A stretch of DNA of 64,000 nucleotides from JABMMZ01 sp040403495. Lineage in GTDB: Bacteria; Bacteroidota; Bacteroidia; NS11-12g; UBA955. This document shows positions 42,202 through 51,632 of the stretch, one piece after another. Below the pieces are notes generated by a model, which ran no database searches, had not been told where the DNA came from, and saw nothing but the letters and a program-made list of their open reading frames with translations. Within the stretch, counting starts at the first letter, position 1; each line of letters begins with the position of its first letter. The position numbers and the translations under genes were made by a program. The stretch is taken from contig JBBAKM010000006.1 in NCBI GenBank assembly GCA_040403495.1, forward strand, positions 1 to 64,000, given 5' to 3'.

Positions 42202-44535
42202 ATGCGTATATCATTGAATTGGCTAAAAAGCCTAGTATCACTTGATTTGAATCCTGTTGAGATTGAACAAATACTAACTTCAACAGGGCTTGAGGTTGAA
42301 GGTTATGAAGAAATTTCATCCATTAAGGGTGGTTTAAAAGGTCTGGTTGTTGGTGAAGTAATGGAATGTGAAAAACATCCAAATGCTGATAAATTAAGCT
42401 TAACTAAAGTTGATGTTGGTAATGGTGCTTTATTGTCTATTGTATGCGGGGCACCAAATGTTGCCAAAGGTCAAAAAGTAATTGTTGCCACCGTTGGAAC
42501 AACAATTTATCCTCTAAAAGGAGAATCTTTTACCATTCAAAAAGCAAAAATTAGAGGTGAAGCAAGTGAGGGAATGTTATGTGCCGAAGACGAAATTGGT
42601 TTAGGTGAAAGTCATGATGGAATAAAAATACTCCCTAACGACATCCAAATAGGCACTTCTGTTGCTGATTATTTTAAAGTCGAAAATGATGTTGTATTTG
42701 AAATTGGATTAACCGCCAATCGTGGTGATGCGGCCTCTCATTTAGGCGTTGCAAGAGAATTGGCTACAGTTTTAAACTTACCATTAAACACATTATCTAG
42801 CCTTCCTTTACAAGCAAGCGCTAATTTTCCTGTTAATATTAATGTAAAGCAAACTTCTGCTGCTCCGCGATATTCGGCAATAATTGTAAAAAATGTAAAA
42901 GTTGCAGAAAGCCCTGAATGGTTAAAAAATAAATTAAACACAATTGGCATTAAATCGATTAATAACTTGGTTGACTTGAGTAATTATGTTTTGCATGAAT
43001 TGGGACAACCGCTTCATTTTTTCGACTTGGATAAAATTAACAATCAATCATTAAGCATTGATTTTTCAAAAGTTGGTGATAAATTCATTGCTTTAGACGG
43101 TAGTGAATACAATTTGAAAGGCAATGAGTTGATGATTTCTGATGATAAGCAACATTTGTGTATGGCGGGAGTTTATGGAGGTTCAAACAGTGGTGTAACC
43201 GAACAAACAAAAAACATACTAATTGAAAGTGCCTATTTTTCGCCAGATACTGTTAGAAAAGCCGCTAAACAACATGGAATTTCAACCGATTCCTCTTATC
43301 GTTTTGAACGTGGAACCGACCCTGAAATGACTGTGAAAGCGCTTGAAAGAACTGCTTATTTATTAACTGAATTATTGGGTCAATCTATTGAAATTAGTAC
43401 TTATTTTGATTTTTATCCAGAGACATTACATCCATTCAATGTTAAACTTTCCATTTCTAAAATTAAAAAAATTGCTGGAATTGATATTCCTGAAGAACGT
43501 ATCCGACAAATTTTAAATGGATTAGGAATTACGATAAGTCAAGCCGAAGGTGATAATTGGCAATTATTAGTGCCAAGATTCAAAGGAGATGTAACAAGAG
43601 ACATTGATGTTATTGAAGAACTCCTAAGAATCTATGGGTTAAACCAAATTCCTTTGAATAAGCAGATTCAAATGTCACTTGACTACAGACCTGCCAACAC
43701 ACTGTTTCAAACTCAAAAACAAATTACAAGTTTGCTCGTTGGAATGGGATTTCATGAAATAATGACCAATTCATTGAGTTCAGACAAGTATTATGAAGAT
43801 AAGTCGAAATTGGTTTACATGAGCAATCCTCTGAGTAGTGAAATGAATGTAATGCGTCAAAATTTACTTTATTCAACATTAGAATCCATTGCATACAACA
43901 AAAATAGAAAACAGAATAACACCCATTTTTTTGAGTTTGGAAAAACCTATATCAATAAAGAAGAAGGTTTTGCAGAGCAAGATCAATTAATCATTGCTTG
44001 TTCGGGCAACAATCACAACGAAAGTTGGGAAAGCAAACAAAAACCAGCCGACTATTACTTTTTAAAATCTATAGTTTCTAGAATTTGTGATTTTTATCAA
44101 ACTCCAATCAAACAAGTAAAAATAGAAAAAGTAGATTCTGTAACCCTAAAGGTTTTCAACTTGAAAGATGATGTTTATTATGCCATCATTTATTGGCATG
44201 ATTTGGATAAAAACAAATCGCAAAAGGCATTTAAACTTGAAGATATTCCTGTTTTACCAAGCGTTAGAAGAGATTTGAGTTTGGTATTGGAAAAACAAGT
44301 GAATTTTATTGAAGTTGAGAAAATAATAAAGAAAGCGGGGATTAAGCACTTGATAAACACCAATGTTTTCGACGTTTATCAGGGTAAACCATTAGAATCA
44401 AACCAAAAATCCATGAGTTTGAGTTTTGAGTTTTTTAACAAAGAAAAAACACTAACTGACGAGGAAATAGATCCACAAATGGAATTATTAATGACTCAAT
44501 TTGAAAATCAATTAAAAGCAATTATTCGAAAATAA
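42202..44535 (+). CDS. pheT: Phenylalanyl-tRNA synthetase beta subunit
   Basis: PheT with PheS charges tRNA-Phe. The 777-residue protein has the tRNA-binding EMAP-like domain in the first 150 residues (GLVVGEVMECEKHPNADKLSLTKVDVG), the B3/B4 editing domain (GLKGLVV... and KIKKIAGIDIPEERIRQILNGLG for B5), the DALR-like anticodon-recognition domain at the C-terminus (ILPSVRRDLSLVLEKQVNF). Only the beta subunit is in this window, and pheS is not adjacent. A variant -7 TATATTCGC precedes it. Two small genes follow, the first only 8 bases away. Confidence 0.96.
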   Translation: MRISLNWLKSLVSLDLNPVEIEQILTSTGLEVEGYEEISSIKGGLKGLVVGEVMECEKHPNADKLSLTKVDVGNGALLSIVCGAPNVAKGQKVIVATVGTTIYPLKGESFTIQKAKIRGEASEGMLCAEDEIGLGESHDGIKILPNDIQIGTSVADYFKVENDVVFEIGLTANRGDAASHLGVARELATVLNLPLNTLSSLPLQASANFPVNINVKQTSAAPRYSAIIVKNVKVAESPEWLKNKLNTIGIKSINNLVDLSNYVLHELGQPLHFFDLDKINNQSLSIDFSKVGDKFIALDGSEYNLKGNELMISDDKQHLCMAGVYGGSNSGVTEQTKNILIESAYFSPDTVRKAAKQHGISTDSSYRFERGTDPEMTVKALERTAYLLTELLGQSIEISTYFDFYPETLHPFNVKLSISKIKKIAGIDIPEERIRQILNGLGITISQAEGDNWQLLVPRFKGDVTRDIDVIEELLRIYGLNQIPLNKQIQMSLDYRPANTLFQTQKQITSLLVGMGFHEIMTNSLSSDKYYEDKSKLVYMSNPLSSEMNVMRQNLLYSTLESIAYNKNRKQNNTHFFEFGKTYINKEEGFAEQDQLIIACSGNNHNESWESKQKPADYYFLKSIVSRICDFYQTPIKQVKIEKVDSVTLKVFNLKDDVYYAIIYWHDLDKNKSQKAFKLEDIPVLPSVRRDLSLVLEKQVNFIEVEKIIKKAGIKHLINTNVFDVYQGKPLESNQKSMSLSFEFFNKEKTLTDEEIDPQMELLMTQFENQLKAIIRK

Positions 44536-44543
44536 TTTAGTTT

Positions 44544-44855
44544 ATGGAAGCGATAATTCAACGTTTGGAAACAATAAAGTCAAAGATTGCATCAATTCAC
44601 TCGAGCAATAGTGAGTTATCCGCCATTATTAAACAAAAAAATAAAGAAATTGAACGCTTAAAAAAGTTAATTGAAATTCAAAATAACACAATCAAAGAGC
44701 AAGAATATAAACTAAAAGTTAAAAGTATTGCAGAACAAGCACTCTCAAATGATGATGAATCCAATCAATCGTTAAAAAAACGTGAATTGAAATTCAAAAT
44801 TAATGAAATGCTTAAAGAACTAGACAAACTATCTCATTTAATACATCAATCCTAA
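44544..44855 (+). CDS. Small coiled-coil protein downstream of pheT
   Basis: The 103-residue protein is almost entirely helical and rich in Lys, Glu and Ile, with an uninterrupted heptad-like coiled coil from about 5 to 100 (LSAIIKQKNKEIERLKKLIEIQ is one stretch). It has no signal peptide or membrane segment. In many Bacteroidota a short coiled-coil gene and the cell-division gene zapA follow pheT, so a division-related, ZapA-partner-like role is possible but not shown. It starts 8 bases after pheT, and its last base overlaps the next start codon (TAATG). Confidence 0.6.
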   Translation: MEAIIQRLETIKSKIASIHSSNSELSAIIKQKNKEIERLKKLIEIQNNTIKEQEYKLKVKSIAEQALSNDDESNQSLKKRELKFKINEMLKELDKLSHLIHQS

Positions 44856-45328
44856 TGAAACACTTTTCAACACACTCTAAAATCTGGATTTACTTTTCGA
44901 GCGTCCCAATTACAGGAGAAAAAAAAGATTTTGTTACTTCAAAACTAGAGCATTTTTGCAAAGATTGGACTGCACACAATCAACAACTTAAATCTGCATT
45001 TGATATTATCGATGAACATTTTATAGTGCTGTGTGTAGATGAATCTCAAAATACGGCTACTGGTTGTAGTATTGACAAAAGTGTACATGTTTTAAAAGAA
45101 ATTTCTAACTTTTTGAATGTTAACATTTTCGATAAAATGTTACTTCCCTATCACAATGGAAATGGTATAGAATATTGTCATTTTCAGGACATATCAAACC
45201 TTTATAAAAACAGCACAATCACTGATGATACCCATTTCTATAATTTAACAATCAATTTTTTGTCAGACTTACAAACAGAATTTAAATTACCATTAAAACA
45301 ACATTGGTTGAGTAAACACATTCACTAA
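44855..45328 (+). CDS. Bacteroidota-specific conserved protein (mislabelled ABC transporter ATPase)
   Basis: The 157-residue cytoplasmic protein carries the pattern CKDWTAHNQQLKSAFDIID, then HFIVLCVDESQNTATGCSID with KSVHVLKEI. I know these conserved blocks from a Bacteroidota family of about 160 residues that databases often call ABC transporter ATPase, though it has no Walker motifs. The invariant VDES, GCSID and WxAHG-type residues suggest an enzyme or metal site of unknown chemistry. It is embedded in the pheT transcript between the coiled-coil gene and a cytochrome b, overlapping the former by one base and the latter by a 2-base gap. Confidence 0.65.
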   Translation: MKHFSTHSKIWIYFSSVPITGEKKDFVTSKLEHFCKDWTAHNQQLKSAFDIIDEHFIVLCVDESQNTATGCSIDKSVHVLKEISNFLNVNIFDKMLLPYHNGNGIEYCHFQDISNLYKNSTITDDTHFYNLTINFLSDLQTEFKLPLKQHWLSKHIH

Positions 45329-45330
45329 CA

Positions 45331-45906
45331 ATGCAATCAAACTACAGAAACTACAATATTTGGTTCAGACTTACCCATTGGTTATTAGCCCTAGGGATTT
45401 TCGTCATCTCTTTAACTATATTTTTGCGATTAAACTGGATGAACAAAGATGTAATGTCCACAATATTGCAAACCGAATTGGCTAAAATTGACATCGTTAT
45501 TGAAAAAGATGCAAGCATAAAAATAGCTAAAAAAATAAGAAACGAAATGTGGCAGTGGCATGTTTACGCAGGCTATTTTTTGGTATTTGTATTTTTACTT
45601 CGCTTATTAATGGCAAGTATCGGTAAAATGATTTTTCTTAATCCTTTTCAAGATGGATTAACAATGAAACAAAAGTTTCAAGCTTGGGTTTATCTAAGTT
45701 TTTACTTTCTAATGTTTGTTTCACTCTTAACTGGATTATTGATTGAATTTGGACCTGATGACTTGCATGAAACCATGGAAACTATTCACAAACTGTCTTT
45801 GTATTATTTAATAAGTTTTATTGTTTTACATTTTGGAGGATTATGGATTGCTGAAAAAGTAGAAAAACAGTCTTTGGTTTCAAAAATGATTGCCTCAAAA
45901 GAATAA
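45331..45906 (+). CDS. Cytochrome b (b561/Ni-Fe hydrogenase cytochrome-like)
   Basis: The 191-residue membrane protein has four hydrophobic helices. Likely heme-ligand histidines are H16 (RLTHW) in helix 1, H77 (QWHVYAGY), H153 (IHKLSLYYL) and H167 (VLHFGGLW). That arrangement resembles the b-type cytochrome subunits of hydrogenases and the cytochrome b561 family, which pass electrons across or within the membrane. The long loop between helix 1 and 2 (about 35-75) is charged. No hydrogenase gene is near, so partner and donor are unknown. It sits 2 bases after the preceding gene and 2 bases before a lipoprotein gene. Confidence 0.78.
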   Translation: MQSNYRNYNIWFRLTHWLLALGIFVISLTIFLRLNWMNKDVMSTILQTELAKIDIVIEKDASIKIAKKIRNEMWQWHVYAGYFLVFVFLLRLLMASIGKMIFLNPFQDGLTMKQKFQAWVYLSFYFLMFVSLLTGLLIEFGPDDLHETMETIHKLSLYYLISFIVLHFGGLWIAEKVEKQSLVSKMIASKE

Positions 45907-45908
45907 AC

Positions 45909-46097
45909 ATGAAAAAAATAATTATACTATCTTTTCTCTTAAATTTTGTGATAACAGCTTGTAATTCAAGCAAGACGACCGAAGAAACAAAAGTAAAAGA
46001 CTCTGTAGAGAATGTCGAAGTTAAGTCTGTAGAAACAATTATACAGAACGAAGATTCGCTAATGGAGGCAAAGAAAAAGGAATTGGGTATCGAATAG
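45909..46097 (+). CDS. Small lipoprotein
   Basis: The 62-residue protein has a lipobox (FVITAC) after a short hydrophobic signal, then a charged, lysine- and glutamate-rich tail without recognised domains. It follows the cytochrome b gene after 2 bases and is the last gene of the pheT run. A small coding sequence with a clear lipoprotein signal and matching operon spacing, so it is likely real, but its function is unknown. The convergent beta-CASP gene stops 5 bases away. Confidence 0.65.
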   Translation: MKKIIILSFLLNFVITACNSSKTTEETKVKDSVENVEVKSVETIIQNEDSLMEAKKKELGIE

Positions 46098-46102
46098 AAT
46101 AA

Positions 46103-47509
46103 TTAAAGTGTAAAAGAATCTTCATAAGCAGGAAGTACAACACTTTCCAATGCTATTTTGTCTTTAAACTTTTGCATACTATTCAAATCTCCATGAACTA
46201 AAAATATCTTTTTCAAGGATTTATAGTCACAATCATTCAAAAATTTCATCAAACCATCTTGGTCAGGATGTGCGCTAAAAACGTCGGTTCTTGCTATTTT
46301 GGCATACACTTGTTTGGGTTTATTATTGATAAACACCATTGGTTTTCCCATCAATAATTCATGACCAAAAGTACCCTCTGCACAAAATCCCGCTATTAAT
46401 ATCGTACTGTATGCATCACTGATATGATTTCTGATATGTTCTTGAATTCTTCCACCTTCTACCATCCCGGCTGCAGAAACAATAACCGCTGGCTCGGGAG
46501 TTAAACTTATCAATTCACTGTCTTTAGAGTTTTCAATCACATACAAATTAGGGAAATTGAATAAATCGCCGTGTTCTTTGGTAAACAATTGCGCTTCTTC
46601 ATTGAGGTATTTCTTGTATTTGTCGTACAATCTAGTTGTTTTAATAGCCAAGGGACTATCGGTATAAATCTTAATAGTTTCAGGAAGCAAACCTTTGATA
46701 GACAATTGCTTTAATGTAAATATAATAGATTGCGTTCTTCCAACACTAAAAGCAGGAATTACCAATTTACCACCATATTTAACACAAGTTGCATTGATGT
46801 ATTCTAACAGTAATGCTTCTGCATCATTGTGAGGTGTGTGCAATCTTCCACCATAAGTACTTTCAGTAACCAGGTAATCTAATCCCGGCATTGGAGTAGG
46901 ATCTTTAACTAATTTAGAATTGTAATTTCCCAAATCACCCGTAAAACCAATAACTTTAGTTTCTCCATTTTCATGAATAGTTAACTTAACAGAAGCCGCC
47001 CCTAAAATATGTCCTGCTTCAAACAGTTCAATTGTTAATTCATTATTTACAATGAATGGTTTATTAAATGCCAAAGCAACCATTGCATCACTCGTTTGAT
47101 TGATATGAACTTTTTGGTATAGTGCTTTAGCGTCGCTTTTGGTATTTACTTTTTTGAACTTGTTTTTTTTACCCTTGTGTTTTCTTGTTTCAATTAGCTG
47201 AACATTCAAAGAATCGAGCAATAAATTGGTGGTAAGTTCAACTGTTGGTTCAGAACAAATTATTTGACCGTTATAACCTTGACTGATTAAATTGGGAATA
47301 TTTCCTGAGTGGTCGATGTGAGAATGGGTTAAAATCAGTAAGTCAATTTCGTTCGGCAAAAAGGGGAAATTTCTATTATTTTTTTCAAAATCATTTCTAT
47401 TCTCGTAATCCAAACCACAGTCAATCAAAACCTTGTAACCACTATTAAGCGTTAATAAGTGCATACTTCCGGTTACTTGCTGTGCGGCACCATAAAATGT
47501 AATATTCAT
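46103..47509 (-). CDS. Metallo-beta-lactamase / beta-CASP RNA-processing nuclease
   Basis: The 468-residue cytoplasmic protein has the MBL zinc motif THSHIDHSGN (H62, H64, D66, H67), the second motif with GHILGAASVKL, the beta-CASP insert (about 210-390) with FSVGRTQSIIFTLKQL, and the RNA-specificity C-terminal part with VVSAAGMVEGGRIQEHIRNH and SAHPDQDGLMKFL. These are features of CPSF73/RNase J-like nucleases and of the bacterial YSH1-type proteins. The substrate is probably RNA. It is monocistronic and converges on the pheT run. Confidence 0.88.
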   Translation of the reverse strand: MNITFYGAAQQVTGSMHLLTLNSGYKVLIDCGLDYENRNDFEKNNRNFPFLPNEIDLLILTHSHIDHSGNIPNLISQGYNGQIICSEPTVELTTNLLLDSLNVQLIETRKHKGKKNKFKKVNTKSDAKALYQKVHINQTSDAMVALAFNKPFIVNNELTIELFEAGHILGAASVKLTIHENGETKVIGFTGDLGNYNSKLVKDPTPMPGLDYLVTESTYGGRLHTPHNDAEALLLEYINATCVKYGGKLVIPAFSVGRTQSIIFTLKQLSIKGLLPETIKIYTDSPLAIKTTRLYDKYKKYLNEEAQLFTKEHGDLFNFPNLYVIENSKDSELISLTPEPAVIVSAAGMVEGGRIQEHIRNHISDAYSTILIAGFCAEGTFGHELLMGKPMVFINNKPKQVYAKIARTDVFSAHPDQDGLMKFLNDCDYKSLKKIFLVHGDLNSMQKFKDKIALESVVLPAYEDSFTL

Positions 47510-47602
47510 TGTAATTTATTAATAAATGATTTTTCTTAATTCAACGTAAATAAATGTAAAATATAAAACCTAAACATTCGTTGAATTGTTATCAATCATT
47601 AC

Positions 47603-48121
47603 ATGCAAACAAAAGTATTAATAAGAAGTTTAAATTTTGATAAACATTATCAACATTGGTTAGTAAATCAGAAGGAAGAAATTTTGAATATCTTTAATCA
47701 ATTAATGTCAGATGAACTACTTGGAGAAGAAAATGATGGCTTTACAATCTCTAAAACTTCATCACAAACAACCTTGTGCTGGAACGACAATTCCCTCCCA
47801 ATTGATACTTTTAGTTTTTTGATGGATTATTTTTTCACTGTATTAACTCAAAATAAGTATTATAAATACATGAGTGATGAGCGAGTTGAATCCTCAAAAT
47901 CAGAAGCATTACTGTCTATTTACAGACATTATTTAAAACCAGATGTTCCATACGAAGAGTCCATTAAAAACAATGCTTTTTTATTATTTGGAAATATTAC
48001 CATTGAACATCGATTTAACAACAATACCAATATGTTGGGAATTACTTGTAATTACTACAGTCAGAAACAGTATGATAGTTTTGAAAAACTGATGGAAATT
48101 CTTTTAAAACAAACAGTTTAA
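47603..48121 (+). CDS. Conserved hypothetical protein
   Basis: The 172-residue protein is acidic and aromatic-rich, without signal peptide, membrane segment or familiar domain. Recognisable parts are FNQLMSDELLGEENDGFTI, LPIDTFSFLMDYFFTVL and FGNITIEHRFNNNTNMLGI. It is transcribed away from the beta-CASP nuclease gene and ends 107 bases before the DUF1800 gene. I do not recognise the family, and its role is unknown. Confidence 0.6.
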   Translation: MQTKVLIRSLNFDKHYQHWLVNQKEEILNIFNQLMSDELLGEENDGFTISKTSSQTTLCWNDNSLPIDTFSFLMDYFFTVLTQNKYYKYMSDERVESSKSEALLSIYRHYLKPDVPYEESIKNNAFLLFGNITIEHRFNNNTNMLGITCNYYSQKQYDSFEKLMEILLKQTV

Positions 48122-48209
48122 TTGACGGTGTGGAAATAATTTTTCACAATTTTCTTTATTATTTAATTTGAATTTATTTATATTTGTTATAAATATACCA
48201 TAAAATAAT

Positions 48210-48217
48210 TATTTTTG
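48210..48217 (+). promoter_or_regulatory. -7 promoter element of the DUF1800-DUF1501 operon
   Basis: TATTTTTG is a perfect match 11 bases before the ATG at 48229. A TTG at 48184-48186 is 23 bases away, slightly too far for a standard -33 element. Confidence 0.5.
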
Positions 48218-48228
48218 GAATAACAAAT

Positions 48229-49917
48229 ATGAAAAGACGTTCATTTTTAAACCAAATTGTAAGCGAAAAAAAACCGCCTGTATCTATTCCGGTTGAGCAA
48301 TTTCAAAATCAGAAAATCCCTGACCATTTAGAACTGGGTACAGCATCTGTTGCCCCATATACAGGAACTTGGGATGAAAAAAAACTAAAACATTTATTAA
48401 GAAGGGCCTTATTTGGTTATACAAAAGCTGATTTAGATTTTTTTAAAACCAAATCAATGAGTGATGCTGTGGATTATATAATGGATATTCCAACAACACA
48501 ACCACTCCCTCCTGTGAATGCCTACAATAATCCACGAGAGACAGATCCTAATATTCCCGCAGGCTCTACATGGGTCAATGGGCCTGATGATTTTAATTTT
48601 ATAAGACAAAGAAGAGACTCAATTTACTCTTGGCACATGAAGTTAATCATTAATCCTGACAGGCATATAAGGGAAAAAATGACACTTTTCTTGCACAATC
48701 ATTTTGCGACTGAAACAGAAGAGATTCCCTCTCCTATTATTGCTTACAATCACCATAAACTATTAAGAGAAAATGCTTTAGGAAATTTCAAGGACCTAAT
48801 TAAAAAAATTACTATTGATACTTCAATGTTGTTTTATTTAAATGGCTACGTTAATACCAAAACAGCACCTGATGAAAATTATGCAAGAGAATTAATGGAG
48901 TTGTTCACTCTTGGCAAATCGGCTGAAACTCAATATACTGAAGATGATGTTAAGGCTGCAGCAAAGGTTCTTACAGGATGGAGCATTGACATTAATACAT
49001 TGGGTTCTTTTTTCAACCCCCAAAAACATGATACAGGTTCAAAAACATTCTCGTCATTTTACAACAATAAAGTAATAAATGGACAAACTGGTGTTAATGG
49101 CGCTAACGAAACAGATGAACTCATCAATATGATTTTCACCAAAGAAGACATTATTGCAAGGTTTATAGTTAGAAAATTATACCGATATTTCGTCTATTAT
49201 GTTATTGATTCAAGCATAGAAACCAATGTTATTATTCCTTTAGCTAATTTATTCAAACAAAATTGGGAATTAAAACCTGTGGTTACGGCATTGTTAAAAA
49301 GTGAACATTTTTACGACGATAGAAACATCGGTTGTATGATTAAAAACCCTGTAGATGTGATGTCTTCATTTTGCAAATACTTTAATGCATCTATACCAAA
49401 TTCCACAATAGAACAAGAGTATAGTTCATATTACACGTTATGGGGTGCAATTGCGCTTACTGGTATGAATGTTGGAAATCCACCAAATGTTTCAGGATGG
49501 CCTGCCTATTATCAAACGCCGCAATTTCATCAACTGTGGCTCAACTCAGATACACTTCCCAAACGTATTTTATACACGGTTGCAACGATAGGTAATGGAA
49601 TTGATTTTACAGGCGGTGGAAAAATTACTGCCGATGTTATTGCATTTGCCAAACAATTCCCAAATCCAGAAAACCCAGATGCCTTAATACAAGACACCAT
49701 CAATTTACTGTATGCCATGGACCTTTCTACAGAAAGTAAAAATAAACTAAAAGAAAGCACTTTGTTATTTGGTTTAACAGAAAATTTTTACTGGACAAAT
49801 TTTTGGAACGACCACATTGCCAATCCAACGGATAATGATAAGAAAAACATAGTCGTTTTTGGATTAACTATGATGTTAAAATATTTACTGGACCTTGCTG
49901 AAAATCAATTGGCTTAA
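48229..49917 (+). CDS. DUF1800 family protein
   Basis: The 562-residue protein belongs to DUF1800, an exported-protein family found with DUF1501. Conserved pieces are HLLRRALFGYTKADLDFF, FLHNHFATETEE, YARELMELFTLG, AAKVLTGWSI and NVGNPPNVSGWPAYYQ. The N-terminus begins with the twin-arginine-like KRRSFLNQ but lacks the hydrophobic stretch that a Tat signal needs, so how it leaves the cytoplasm, or whether it does, is unclear. The DUF1501 partner starts 12 bases downstream and has a real leader. The function of the pair is not known. Confidence 0.88.
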   Translation: MKRRSFLNQIVSEKKPPVSIPVEQFQNQKIPDHLELGTASVAPYTGTWDEKKLKHLLRRALFGYTKADLDFFKTKSMSDAVDYIMDIPTTQPLPPVNAYNNPRETDPNIPAGSTWVNGPDDFNFIRQRRDSIYSWHMKLIINPDRHIREKMTLFLHNHFATETEEIPSPIIAYNHHKLLRENALGNFKDLIKKITIDTSMLFYLNGYVNTKTAPDENYARELMELFTLGKSAETQYTEDDVKAAAKVLTGWSIDINTLGSFFNPQKHDTGSKTFSSFYNNKVINGQTGVNGANETDELINMIFTKEDIIARFIVRKLYRYFVYYVIDSSIETNVIIPLANLFKQNWELKPVVTALLKSEHFYDDRNIGCMIKNPVDVMSSFCKYFNASIPNSTIEQEYSSYYTLWGAIALTGMNVGNPPNVSGWPAYYQTPQFHQLWLNSDTLPKRILYTVATIGNGIDFTGGGKITADVIAFAKQFPNPENPDALIQDTINLLYAMDLSTESKNKLKESTLLFGLTENFYWTNFWNDHIANPTDNDKKNIVVFGLTMMLKYLLDLAENQLA

Positions 49918-49929
49918 AATAAACGAAAC

Positions 49930-51501
49930 ATGAAAAGAAAAGAATTTTTAAAAAAAGCAGCTCTTGCAGGTGTAATGCCTTTTGTAATAGACGGTCTTAG
50001 TTTTAAAACACATGCTGCAACTCCAATGTTGAAAGCTATCGCTAAAGCTTCTGCACAAAATGGTAGAGTGTTTGTATTGATACAACTAAATGGTGGTAAT
50101 GATGGACTAAACACGGTTATTCCTACCGACCAATATTCTAATTTAAGCTCACTCAGAAGTAATGTATTGATTCCAGAATCCAAAGTTTTAAAACTGAATG
50201 GAATTAATGGCACTGGTTTACATCCTTCCCTTGCGGGACTTCAAACGATGTTCAATGAGGGTAAATTAAATATTGTTCAATCTGTAGGGTATCCAAATCC
50301 TAATTTTTCACATTTTAGGTCAACCGATATTTGGCATACAGCAAGTGACAGTAACCAATTCCTTACATCAGGTTGGGCAGGTCGTTACAACCAACACTTA
50401 CACCCTAACTTTCCCGAAAACTATCCTAACACAGAAAGTCCCGACCCACTAGCTATATCTATAGGTTACACAGTTTCAACCATGTTAATGGGGCAAACCA
50501 CCAACACGGGGATGGCTATTTCTGACCCTAAGTCTTTTTATGAATTAGTGTCAGGAACAGTAGATCCAGCTCCCAATACACCGATGGGACATGAGCTAAC
50601 TTATGTAAGACTAATTTTACAACAGACTCAAAGTTATAACACAACTGTAAAAAGTGCAGCCTTAAGTGCCAGCAATAAAGCAACTTATCCTAATAATAAT
50701 TTAGCAAATCAGTTGAAAATTGTAGCTAACCTAATTGCGGGTGGATTGACAACCCCAATTTACACAGTTAGTTTGGGCGGATTTGACACACATGCCAATC
50801 AAGTTGCTACAACTGGAGGCAACGAAACGGGAGCGCATGCCAATTTATTAAAAACACTTTCAGACTCTATTTCAGCATTTCAAAAAGATTGTGAATTATT
50901 GGGTGTTGCCGACCGTGTTGCAGGTATGACTTACAGTGAGTTTGGACGACGCATAAAAAGTAATGACAGCAATGGTACAGACCATGGAGCGGCTGCACCT
51001 TTAATTGTTTTTGGAACTCAAGTTAATCCTACGGTATTGGGAAGTAACCCTCAAATACCTAGCAATGTTACTGTTAATGACAATATACCAATGCAATATG
51101 ACTTTAGACAAGTATATGCTAGTGTTTTACAAGATTGGTTTCAAACCAACGCCTCTGTTGTTCAACAAGATGTTTTATTAAAATCTTTCAACACGATTGC
51201 TATTTTCAAGCAACAAGTAAATGTTAAAGACAAACACAAAATCAGTAGACTTCAACTGTCGCAGAATTACCCTAACCCATTTAAATCAAAAACAACAATT
51301 GATTTTTATTCTCCGGGAGGTCCTGTTGAGTTAAAACTATACAATCATCAAGGTCAATTGCTATTAACTTTAGTTGATGAATACAAAGAAGAAGGTTTAC
51401 ATCATTTTCATTTAGATGGAGAAGGTTTGGCCAATGGAAATTATTATTATCAATTGGTTACACCTATCGGTCAGTTGAGCAAGACTATGATTAAATTGTA
51501 G
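49930..51501 (+). CDS. DUF1501 family protein with T9SS type A sorting domain
   Basis: The 523-residue exported protein has a leader with a KRKEFLKKAALAGVMPFVI start (a Tat-like signal without the strict RR), the DUF1501 domain (about 40-410) with VLIQLNGGNDGLNTVIP, QSVGYPNPNFSHFRSTDIWHTA and SLGGFDTHANQ and SEFGRRIKSNDSNGTDHGAAAP, and a C-terminal domain of about 85 residues (from LQLSQNYPNPF to MIKL) that I recognise as a type IX secretion sorting signal. It should therefore be displayed on the cell surface. DUF1501 is alkaline phosphatase/sulfatase-like. It follows DUF1800 after 12 bases in an operon. Confidence 0.9.
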   Translation: MKRKEFLKKAALAGVMPFVIDGLSFKTHAATPMLKAIAKASAQNGRVFVLIQLNGGNDGLNTVIPTDQYSNLSSLRSNVLIPESKVLKLNGINGTGLHPSLAGLQTMFNEGKLNIVQSVGYPNPNFSHFRSTDIWHTASDSNQFLTSGWAGRYNQHLHPNFPENYPNTESPDPLAISIGYTVSTMLMGQTTNTGMAISDPKSFYELVSGTVDPAPNTPMGHELTYVRLILQQTQSYNTTVKSAALSASNKATYPNNNLANQLKIVANLIAGGLTTPIYTVSLGGFDTHANQVATTGGNETGAHANLLKTLSDSISAFQKDCELLGVADRVAGMTYSEFGRRIKSNDSNGTDHGAAAPLIVFGTQVNPTVLGSNPQIPSNVTVNDNIPMQYDFRQVYASVLQDWFQTNASVVQQDVLLKSFNTIAIFKQQVNVKDKHKISRLQLSQNYPNPFKSKTTIDFYSPGGPVELKLYNHQGQLLLTLVDEYKEEGLHHFHLDGEGLANGNYYYQLVTPIGQLSKTMIKL

Positions 51502-51632
51502 TCACTACTGAAAATCTGTCTTTATTTGAGAAAGAGATTTTTAACTTTTAAGGTCAAAATGACTTAATAATTGACATTTTTTCAGTGTTTTATTGTGTGG
51601 GTTAATATTTGAGAATTATTAATCAAAAAAGT

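Noticed and set aside
51506..51593. Distant ACTGAAAA / TTTTCAGT pair before clpB
   Set aside because: Arms of 8 bases nearly 80 bases apart are expected by chance in AT-rich DNA. No CIRCE or other heat-shock operator was recognised there.
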